Assembly (NCBI GenBank): GCA_035499215.1
Contig: DATJZH010000209.1
Coordinates: forward strand, 1 to 5,636
Direction: 5' to 3'
Length of the DNA stretch: 5,636 bases
Origin: DATJZH01 sp035499215
GTDB lineage: Bacteria; Actinomycetota; Actinomycetes; Streptosporangiales; Streptosporangiaceae
Part shown: piece after piece, positions 1 to 5,352 of the stretch
Layout of the letters: each line of letters begins with the position of its first letter
Position numbering within the stretch: the first letter of the stretch is position 1
Notes under the pieces: model-generated
Database searches by the model: none
What the model was told of the DNA's origin: nothing
Seen by the model: the letters and a program-made list of their open reading frames with translations, nothing else
Position numbers and translations under genes: made by a program

Positions 1-85
1 CGGAGCCGACCGTAAGACCGGGCCTGCCCGGCGGGTGGCTGTGAAACGTCAACCCGGCACCACGCCCGTGGGTCAGACCGGGACC

Positions 86-136
86 GTCATCCGCCGTGAG
101 GCGGTGACTCATGACACGCTTTTGCGCGTTTCATGA
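86..136 (+). promoter_or_regulatory. Two adjacent stem-loops covering the RBS and start codon of the LtrA-family gene
   Basis: Seen directly: bases 86-89 plus 91-95 pair with 100-104 plus 105-108 (GTCA/TGAC and CCGCC/GGCGG, T90 bulged), closing on a GTGA loop of the GNRA type. The next base begins a second inverted repeat: TCATGA at 109-114 pairs with TCATGA at 131-136 and ACGC at 116-119 with GCGT at 126-129, with one mismatch and a 6-base loop. The only Shine-Dalgarno-like bases, GAGG at 98-101, lie in the loop and 3' arm of the first hairpin. The ATG at 111 lies in the stem of the second. If transcribed, the pair could limit translation of the gene; as DNA it could be a repressor site. Function is inference, and it would not apply if the transcript begins at the ATG. 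Confidence 0.4.
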
Positions 137-1334
137 ACGGCGCCCCACGCCCGCCGCGGGGCACGCGACGCCGGCCAGGGAGAACGCCGGCGGCCTGCCG
201 CTGCGGGTCACCACCATTGAGCTGTTCTTCGACCTGGTCTTCGCCTTCACCCTCACTCAGCTCACCGCACTGCTCGGGACGAGGCCGGACGGCACGGATC
301 TGGTGCAGGTCCTGCTGATCTTCGGCCTGCTCTGGTGGATGTACGACGGCTACGCCTGGCTGACGAATACCCGGGCTCCGGCCCGCACAGCAGAACGGCT
401 GCTGCTGCTGGTCGGCATGGCGGGCTTCCTGATCGCCGGGCTGGCCATCCCGCGCGGCTTCGGATCTGACGGGCTGGCACTCGGCCTCGGCTACCTGGTC
501 GTCGTGCTCGTGCACGCGTCGCTGTACTTCCGGCTGAACCGGAACATCGTGCGGATCGCCCTGTTCAATCTCACGTCTGCGCTGCTCGTGGTTATCGCCG
601 GGATTATCTGCCTGCGCAGCGGCAGCGGCAGGCCTGCGGGTCCCGCGCTGCGGGCGGTTTACCCGCTGTGGGCGCTGGCACTGGCGGTGCAGGTGGGCTC
701 ACCGCTGATCACGCCGCTGCGGGGCCGATTCGAGATCCAGCCGTCGCATTTCGTGGAACGGCACGGTGCGCTGGTCATCGTGGCAATCGGGGAGTCGATC
801 GCGGCCATCGGCATCGGCGCCCGCGGCGCGGCCGTGGACCTGTCCCTCGTGACGGCATGCATTCTGGGCCTGGCGCTGGCAGCAGTGCTCTGGTGGGCCT
901 ATTTCGGGGCCGGCGACGATGACCGAGCCGACCGCGCGATGGCGGCAGCGAGCCCGGCCGACCGGCCCGGGCTTGCCCTGTCGGCGTTCTTCTACGCGCA
1001 TATCCCGATATTGCTAGGCATCGTCGGAGTGGCGGCCGGCGTGATGGCGGCGATCAGCTCAGGAGGGCAGCCCCAGCCCGCTGCCGCGCTGAGCCTCGGC
1101 GGCGGCACTGCCCTCTTCCTCGGCGGGCAGGCGGCCTTCCGGCGGGCGCTGCGCATCGGACCCGTGCGGCTGCGGGCCGCTGGGGCTGCCTTTGCCCTGG
1201 CGACGTCCGTCCTCGGTGCCACCGTGGCCATAGAGGCGCAGCTGGCCGCCGCTGCCGCGGGCCTGGCGGCGATCCTCGTGCTGGAGGCACGCGCCGCCGA
1301 CGGCGCGACGGCTCCCGGCGCTAAGGCAGGATAG
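111..1334 (+). CDS. ltrA: LtrA-family (low temperature requirement A) multi-pass membrane protein
   Basis: A 407-residue integral membrane protein with about 10-12 hydrophobic segments, at roughly residues 36-55, 64-84, 95-113, 121-141, 146-166, 181-200, 218-237, 244-266, 289-314, 324-342, 355-375 and 377-392. Family hallmarks are visible in order: ELFFDLVF (37-44), WWMYDGYAWLTN (75-86), HFVERHGALVIVAIGESI (213-230), WWAYF (261-265) and YAHIPILLGIV (295-305). The family is named from a Listeria gene needed for growth in the cold; its biochemical activity is not established, so no substrate is proposed. The ATG at 111 is the only plausible in-frame start ahead of the conserved core and gives a polar lead of about 30 residues. 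Its weak RBS (GAGG, 98-101) lies inside an inverted repeat. The gene ends 5 bases before purB, suggesting co-transcription. The C-terminus is Ala-rich and not informative. Family assignment is firm; role is unknown. Confidence 0.9.
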   Translation: MTRFCAFHERRPTPAAGHATPARENAGGLPLRVTTIELFFDLVFAFTLTQLTALLGTRPDGTDLVQVLLIFGLLWWMYDGYAWLTNTRAPARTAERLLLLVGMAGFLIAGLAIPRGFGSDGLALGLGYLVVVLVHASLYFRLNRNIVRIALFNLTSALLVVIAGIICLRSGSGRPAGPALRAVYPLWALALAVQVGSPLITPLRGRFEIQPSHFVERHGALVIVAIGESIAAIGIGARGAAVDLSLVTACILGLALAAVLWWAYFGAGDDDRADRAMAAASPADRPGLALSAFFYAHIPILLGIVGVAAGVMAAISSGGQPQPAAALSLGGGTALFLGGQAAFRRALRIGPVRLRAAGAAFALATSVLGATVAIEAQLAAAAAGLAAILVLEARAADGATAPGAKAG

Positions 1335-1339
1335 GGCAC

Positions 1340-2740
1340 GTGATCGAGCGCTACACCCGGCCCGCGATGGGCAGCGTCTGGAGCGACGCGCACAAGTACG
1401 AGCTCTGGGCCGTCATAGAGCGGCTGGTGCTCGAGGCGCACGCACGCGCTGGCACGGTGCCGGCCGACAGCGTCGAGCCGGTGCGGTCAGCCCCGCCGCC
1501 GACCCCCGCGGCGGTCGCCGCGCTGGAGGCGGTCACCGGCCACGACGTCATCGCCTTCCTGTCGGCCTGGGCGGATAACACCACGCCCCGCTCCGCCGCG
1601 GCCTATGTGCATTTCGGCATGACCTCTTCCGACCTGCTGGACACCGCGCTGGCCCTGCAGCTCACCGAGGCGACCGACCTGCTCGCCGCGGGACTGGCTG
1701 GCCTCTTCACGGCCCTGCGCCAGCACGCGCTCGCGCACCGCGCAACGCTGCGGGCCGGCCGGACGCACGGTATCCATGCGGAGCCGGATGTCTGGGGGCA
1801 CCGAGTAGCCGACTTCGCCTTCGCCGTCGCCCGCTGCGCGGGCCGGCTGCAGCAGGCCAGGACCGCGGTTGCGGTCGGCAAGCTGTCGGGACCGGTGGGG
1901 ACCTACTCCAACATAGACCCGGCCATCGAGTCGCAGGTCATGGCCGCGCTCGGGCTGCGCCCCGCCGATGTGGCCACGCAGGTCGTGCTGCGGGACGGGA
2001 TCTCGGAATGGGTCAGCGTGCTGGCGCTGATCGCCACCGTGTGCGAGGCGGTCGCGCTGGAGATCAGGCACTGCCAGCGAACCGAGGTCGCTGAGCTCGC
2101 GGAGCCCTTCGGCCAGGGCCAGAAGGGCTCGTCGGCGATGCCGCACAAGAAGAACCCGGTCCGCGCCGAGCGGATCTGCGGGCTCGCCCGGCTGGTCCGC
2201 GCTCAGATCGTGCCGGTCATGGAAGGGATACCGCTGTGGCACGAGCGCGACATCTCGCACTCCAGCACCGAGCGCGTTGCGCTGCCTGATGCGGCCGTCA
2301 GCACTGATTTCCTGCTGGACCAGACCACCGGACTGATCGACGGGCTGGTGGTTGACGCGGCCAGGATGCGCTCGAACCTGGACGCCAGCCGCGGCCTGAT
2401 CTATACCTCGGCCGTGCTGCTCGAGCTGGTAGCGGCGGGGATGTCGCGGGAAGACAGCTACGCGCTGGTCCAGTCCGCCGCGATGGAGACCTGGGAGACC
2501 GGCACGCAGTTCCGCGAGACGCTGCGCAGGCACGCGGCGCAGCGCGGCCAGCCGCTCGATGAGGCACGGCTGGATGCGGCCTGCCAGCCTGAGCGCTACG
2601 TCGCCCGGCTCGGTGCCGTCTTCGGCCGGCTAGAGCGGCTGGAGCTGGCCGGCGCGCCGGCGCAGCCAGATCCGCCGGAGCAGGCGGACGAGGCGCGCGG
2701 TAGCGGGCCGCCGGGCCGCGGAAGGCAGGCGGCACAGTGA
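1340..2740 (+). CDS. purB: Adenylosuccinate lyase (PurB)
   Basis: Cytosolic fumarase/aspartase-superfamily enzyme that removes fumarate from SAICAR (giving AICAR) and from adenylosuccinate (giving AMP). The 466-residue product begins MIERYTRP, the usual N-terminus of this family. Visible landmarks: GHDVIAF with H68, HFGMTSSD (91-98), GRTHGIHAEP around H143, and the superfamily signature GSSAMPHKKNP (263-273) followed by E277. By comparison with the Bacillus subtilis enzyme (H68, H89, H141, K268, E275, from memory) these match H68, H91, H143, K270 and E277, so all catalytic positions look intact; the flexible signature-loop serine is S264 or S265. The start is GTG, with AGG at 1328-1330 inside the end of the previous gene, a 9-base spacing. 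The last 29 residues or so (about 438-466) are a Pro/Gly/Gln-rich tail beyond the folded core. The stop overlaps the purC start (GTGA), so the two are probably translationally coupled. Confidence 0.97.
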   Translation: MIERYTRPAMGSVWSDAHKYELWAVIERLVLEAHARAGTVPADSVEPVRSAPPPTPAAVAALEAVTGHDVIAFLSAWADNTTPRSAAAYVHFGMTSSDLLDTALALQLTEATDLLAAGLAGLFTALRQHALAHRATLRAGRTHGIHAEPDVWGHRVADFAFAVARCAGRLQQARTAVAVGKLSGPVGTYSNIDPAIESQVMAALGLRPADVATQVVLRDGISEWVSVLALIATVCEAVALEIRHCQRTEVAELAEPFGQGQKGSSAMPHKKNPVRAERICGLARLVRAQIVPVMEGIPLWHERDISHSSTERVALPDAAVSTDFLLDQTTGLIDGLVVDAARMRSNLDASRGLIYTSAVLLELVAAGMSREDSYALVQSAAMETWETGTQFRETLRRHAAQRGQPLDEARLDAACQPERYVARLGAVFGRLERLELAGAPAQPDPPEQADEARGSGPPGRGRQAAQ

Positions 2741-3585
2741 GACACATCTGCTCCGGCAAGGTCAGGGAACTGTACGAGACCGGCGATGGCACCCTGCTGA
2801 TCGTTGCGACGGACCGGATCTCGGCCTTCGATTACGTGCTCGACACACTCATCCCGGACAAGGGCAAGATCCTCACCCAGCTATCGCTGTGGTGGTTCGG
2901 GCAGCTCGCCGGGGTCGTGCCCAATCATCTCCTGCTCGACGCGCCGGTGCCGGCCGCGCTGGCCGGCCGGGCCATGGCGTGCCGGCCGCTGTCCATGATC
3001 GGCGTGGAATGCGTGGCGCGCGGTTATCTCGCCGGTTCCGGCCTGGCCGACTACCGCCGGGACGGCACGGTCTGCGGGGTCGCGCTGCCTGCCGGGCTCG
3101 TCGAGGGCTCGCGGCTGCCGGACCCGGTGTTCACGCCCGCGACGAAGGCGCCGCGCGGTCAGCACGACGAGAACATCCCGATGTCGGGCGTGGCCGAGCT
3201 TGTCGGCGCGCAGACCGCGGCCGAGCTGGAGCGGATCACCCTGGAGGTCTACCAGCGCGGCGCGGAGCTGGCCGCTGCGCGCGGCATCATCGTGGCCGAC
3301 ACCAAGATCGAGCTTGGCTTCGACCAGGCCGGGGAGCTGCGGCTGGCCGACGAGGTGCTGACCCCGGATTCCTCCAGGTTCTGGCCAGCCGAGCAGTGGC
3401 ATCCTGGCCGGAGCCAGCCGTCCTTCGACAAGCAGTACGTCCGCGACTGGCTGACGTCGCCGCAGGCCGGGTGGGATCGCCACAGCCAGGAGCCGCCCCC
3501 GCCGCTGCCCGCCGAGGTCGTCGCGCGCACCCGCCACCGGTATGTCGAGGCCTACCAGCGCATCACCGGCCTGACCTGGCAATAG
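2737..3585 (+). CDS. purC: Phosphoribosylaminoimidazole-succinocarboxamide (SAICAR) synthase (PurC)
   Basis: ATP-dependent ligase joining CAIR and L-aspartate to give SAICAR in de novo purine synthesis; its product is the substrate of PurB encoded just upstream. The 282-residue protein shows the N-terminal nucleotide-binding SGKVRELYETGD (6-17), TDRISAFDYVLD, the VECVARGYLAGSGL segment, the first family signature with FTPATKA (132-138) followed by HDEN (143-146), ADTKIELGFD, and the second signature LADEVLTPDSSRFWP (203-217). It ends with the usual SFDKQYVRDWL and Pro-rich PPPPLP segments. The length is slightly below the roughly 295 residues of mycobacterial PurC because the N-terminus is a few residues shorter. 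Its GTG start overlaps the purB stop by 4 bases. AGG at 2727-2729 sits 7 bases ahead of the start and supports it; there is no in-frame alternative nearby that keeps the SGKVREL motif. No purS, purQ or purL follows in the window. Confidence 0.97.
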   Translation: MRHICSGKVRELYETGDGTLLIVATDRISAFDYVLDTLIPDKGKILTQLSLWWFGQLAGVVPNHLLLDAPVPAALAGRAMACRPLSMIGVECVARGYLAGSGLADYRRDGTVCGVALPAGLVEGSRLPDPVFTPATKAPRGQHDENIPMSGVAELVGAQTAAELERITLEVYQRGAELAAARGIIVADTKIELGFDQAGELRLADEVLTPDSSRFWPAEQWHPGRSQPSFDKQYVRDWLTSPQAGWDRHSQEPPPPLPAEVVARTRHRYVEAYQRITGLTWQ

Positions 3586-3590
3586 CAGCG

Positions 3591-3650
3591 GGAAACTACG
3601 GTTATGGCGCAAAGAAATTGGTCAGACGCTTTACGTATCACTGTTGCCAT
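3591..3650 (+). promoter_or_regulatory. A/T-richer stretch after purC, possible promoter region for murA
   Basis: Right after the purC stop the composition drops visibly in GC for about 60 bases, unlike everything around it. It contains TTGGTC (3618-3623), TATCAC (3636-3641) and TTGCCA (3644-3649). TTGCCA is close to a -35 hexamer, but the sequence 17 bases downstream (AACGGT, 3667-3672) is a poor -10, and TTGGTC to TATCAC is only 12 bases apart. No well-formed promoter can therefore be named. The composition shift and the change of gene function make a separate start for murA likely somewhere here. Confidence 0.25.
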
Positions 3651-3712
3651 GGTTGGGGGAGGCGGGAACGGTGGAATACTGGACGTCGCATGAAGTGGGC
3701 TGCGTCCACCCG

Positions 3713-3788
3713 GTCGGCCTGCTAGCTGGCTGGCCGACAGCCACGCCCATCGCCCCGGCGCCAGGCCGGGACAGCGATGCTCCGCATC
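3713..3788 (+). promoter_or_regulatory. Three successive inverted repeats in the murA leader
   Basis: Three possible stem-loops follow one another before murA. The first pairs GTCGGCC (3713-3719) with GGCCGAC (3732-3738), with further possible pairing inside its 12-base loop. The second pairs CCCGGC (3754-3759) with GCCGGG (3765-3770) around a 5-base loop. The third pairs GATGC (3776-3780) with GCATC (3784-3788) around TCC. None is followed by a T-run, so an ordinary intrinsic terminator for purC is not evident. They may terminate weakly, shape the murA leader RNA, or be chance in GC-rich DNA. No known riboswitch class is recognised. Confidence 0.3.
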
Positions 3789-3796
3789 TGATGGAC

Positions 3797-3801
3797 AGGA
3801 G
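3797..3801 (+). promoter_or_regulatory. Ribosome binding site fixing the murA start
   Basis: AGGAG lies 10 bases ahead of the ATG at 3812. The other in-frame ATGs at 3644 and 3791 lack such a sequence, and the extra residues they would add match nothing expected in MurA. Confidence 0.7.
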
Positions 3802-3811
3802 TTCCAGCCAC

Positions 3812-5092
3812 ATGACGAGCGGTCCCGAGACCCGCTACCGCGTCCGAGGAGGCAACCCCCTGCAGGGAACGGTGTTCGTGCAGGGTGCCAAGAACGCAGC
3901 GCTCAAGATGATCGCCGCCTCGCTGCTGGCTGAGAAGGGCCGCACGGTGCTGCGGAACGTCCCGGTGATCGAGGACGTCCGGCGCGCCGTCGAACTCGCG
4001 CAGGCAGTCGGCGCGGTCGTCAAGTTCCACGAGCCGGAGCGGACTCTCGTAGTGGACGCCTCGCAGCTGACCAGCTCCGTGCTGCCCGCCGAGATCACCC
4101 GCCAGTTCCGTGCCTCCGTGCTATTCGTCCCCGCGCTGCTGCACCGCCTCGGCGAGGCGACGATCGAGGGCATCGGCGGCTGCAATCTCGGCAGCCGTAA
4201 CCTGGACTTTCATTACCGCGGGTTCGCCCGGCTCGGCGCGACCGTGGACGAGGGCGAGAGCCAGATCCACCTCAAGGCGAATGGCCTGCGCGGCGCCCAC
4301 CTTTACCTCGACACGCCGTCCCATACCGGGACCGAGAACCTGATCATGGCGGCTTCGCTGGCGCCGGGCACAACGGTGATCGACAACACCGCGCTGGAGC
4401 CCGAGGTGCTGGATGTCATCGCGTTCCTGACCAAGATGGGCGCGCGGATCACCGGCGGCGGTACCGGCTTCGTGACTGTCCAGGGCGTCAGCGAGCTGAC
4501 CGCCGTCGAGCACACGGTCATGCCGGACCGGGTTGACGCCGCGGTGTTCGCCATGGCCGCTGCCATTACCGGCGGCGAGCTCAGCCTGGTTGGCGCATCT
4601 CTCGATGACTTCGGCGTGGTGCGCTGGAAGCTCGAGCAGATGGGCGTCGAATTCGCTACCCAGGGCGCGATACTCCTGGTCCGGCGAGAGCGGCAGCTTC
4701 GCCCGATAAACGTCATCACCAGTCCGTTCCCCGGCTTCGCGACCGACCTGCAGTCGCCGATCATGGCGGTCAGCTCGCTGGCCGACGGCACCAGCTACAT
4801 CCGGGAGACCATCTTCGATGGCCGCTTCAACCTGGTGGGCGAGCTGACCAAGATGGGTGCCAAGGTGGAGGTCGCGGGGAACGCCGTGCTGGTGCACGGA
4901 CCCACAGCGCTCAAGGGCGCCGAGGTGATCTCGCATGACCTGCGCACCGGGATTGCCCTGGTGCTCGCCGGACTGGCCGCCGACGGCGAGACCGTTGTCG
5001 CGCCTGGCTACCCGATCGACCGGGGGCATGTGTCCGTGGCGGCACGGCTGACCACGCTCGGCGCCGACATCACCGAGGAGACGGCGGGCTAA
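3812..5092 (+). CDS. murA: UDP-N-acetylglucosamine 1-carboxyvinyltransferase (MurA)
   Basis: Cytosolic EPSP-synthase-fold enzyme that transfers enolpyruvate from phosphoenolpyruvate to UDP-GlcNAc, the first committed step of peptidoglycan synthesis and the target of fosfomycin. From the ATG at 3812 it is 426 residues, the usual family length. Compared with E. coli MurA, the key positions are all present: K27 and N28 (K22, N23), R100 (R91), C124 in GGCNLGSR (C115), R129 (R120), D239-R240 (D231-R232), D312 (D305), R378 in DLRTG (R371) and R404 in IDRG (R397). The cysteine predicts a fosfomycin-sensitive form, unlike the Asp variant of mycobacteria. Odd features: RNLDFH replaces the usual RPVDLH, FATDLQ replaces FPTDMQ, and DRVDAAVF replaces DRIETGTF. 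It may therefore be a second MurA-type paralogue rather than the housekeeping copy. An upstream in-frame extension to 3644 is open but lacks an RBS there. It stands apart from the purine genes by a 226-base gap. Confidence 0.93.
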   Translation: MTSGPETRYRVRGGNPLQGTVFVQGAKNAALKMIAASLLAEKGRTVLRNVPVIEDVRRAVELAQAVGAVVKFHEPERTLVVDASQLTSSVLPAEITRQFRASVLFVPALLHRLGEATIEGIGGCNLGSRNLDFHYRGFARLGATVDEGESQIHLKANGLRGAHLYLDTPSHTGTENLIMAASLAPGTTVIDNTALEPEVLDVIAFLTKMGARITGGGTGFVTVQGVSELTAVEHTVMPDRVDAAVFAMAAAITGGELSLVGASLDDFGVVRWKLEQMGVEFATQGAILLVRRERQLRPINVITSPFPGFATDLQSPIMAVSSLADGTSYIRETIFDGRFNLVGELTKMGAKVEVAGNAVLVHGPTALKGAEVISHDLRTGIALVLAGLAADGETVVAPGYPIDRGHVSVAARLTTLGADITEETAG

Positions 5093-5168
5093 GGCGCGCC
5101 GTCAGATGCTGCTGCCGCGCTGCTGACCCGCCCCGGCTGCTGACTTAGCCTTCCCCTTTCTGTCCCTT
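5087..5168 (+). terminator. Possible transcription terminator after murA
   Basis: GGCTAA at 5087-5092, which includes the murA stop, pairs with TTAGCC at 5145-5150. Nested inside, GTCAG (5101-5105) pairs with CTGAC (5140-5144), leaving an 8-base bulge that is the palindrome GGCGCGCC. A pyrimidine-rich tract with several Ts follows (5151-5168). A second copy of GCTGCTGAC (5119-5127 and 5136-5144) gives an alternative inner pairing. The long loop and broken T-run make this atypical. Confidence 0.35.
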
Positions 5169-5179
5169 GCTCGCGCCTG

Positions 5180-5204
5180 CCGCGCTTCGCCTGGCGACGC
5201 GCGG
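5180..5204. promoter_or_regulatory. 25-base near-perfect palindrome, possible operator or hairpin
   Basis: CCGCGC (5180-5185) mirrors GCGCGG (5199-5204), and TCGCC (5187-5191) mirrors GGCGA (5193-5197) about a central T at 5192. The only mismatch is T5186 against C5198. It lies 147 bases ahead of the ATG at 5352 and 87 bases after murA. The short centre makes a DNA-binding dimer site at least as likely as an RNA hairpin. It is followed by the A/T-rich ATAATT (5205-5210). No regulator is identified. Confidence 0.35.
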
Positions 5205-5286
5205 ATAATTGGCTCTTCCGGTGACCTTCACCCATGAGCTACGAAATGTAGAGACCGGGGCATTCTTTACCGTGGGGGCAGGCGGG

Positions 5287-5352
5287 ATGGGACAGGCAAT
5301 GGCGCGGTTCGCGGACAGCCGGGCGACGGCAGCGCCGGGGCTCCCGACCTGA
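5287..5352 (+). CDS. Candidate 21-codon open frame coupled to the next gene
   Basis: An ATG at 5287 preceded by G-rich, Shine-Dalgarno-like bases (5274-5286) opens a 21-residue frame, MGQAMARF onward. Its TGA shares a base with the next ATG (TGATG), the classic layout for translational coupling; the downstream ATG has only a weak RBS of its own. The frame stays open upstream to a GTG at 5221 (43 codons), where it reads FFTVGAGGMGQAMARFA, resembling the glycine-rich first strand and helix of a dinucleotide-binding fold. Codons in 5221-5275 use many A/T third bases, unlike the other genes, so the longer form is either decayed or not coding. It could be a leader peptide, a gene remnant or chance. 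Confidence 0.2.
   Translation: MGQAMARFADSRATAAPGLPT

Noticed and set aside
15..82. Direct repeat AGACCGGG at 15-22 and 75-82, and a small hairpin at 18-31
   Set aside because: Eight bases of GC-rich repeat and a 5-pair stem with no T-run are expected by chance here.
1..136. An open + frame from base 2 to the TGA at 134-136, and another ending at 44, as possible ends of an upstream gene
   Set aside because: Neither peptide resembles a known C-terminus (for example PurD) and both are too short to judge; the longer would overlap the LtrA-family start by 26 bases.
1487..2533. A 348-residue minus-strand open frame opposite purB
   Set aside because: It is an Arg/Gly/Gln-rich shadow created by third-position GC bias of purB, with no recognisable domain.
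3665..3687. GGAAC (3665-3669) and CGTC (3684-3687) as an ECF sigma factor promoter for murA
   Set aside because: The 14-base gap is about two bases shorter than expected for ECF promoters, so the match is not convincing.
2889..3725. A + strand 278-residue frame overlapping purC
   Set aside because: Out of frame with a clear PurC protein and rich in Arg, Ala and Gly; a composition artefact.
3644..3811. N-terminal extension of MurA from the ATG at 3644 or 3791
   Set aside because: No RBS at either site, and the added residues lack resemblance to MurA; the ATG at 3812 has AGGAG at a suitable distance.
4121..5029. A 302-residue minus-strand frame opposite murA
   Set aside because: It lies wholly inside murA, whose motifs are unambiguous; the residue composition is that of an antisense shadow.
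5209..5254. TTGGCT (5209-5214) as a -35 box with TACGAA or TAGAGA as -10
   Set aside because: Spacings of 25 bases or more do not fit a normal promoter.
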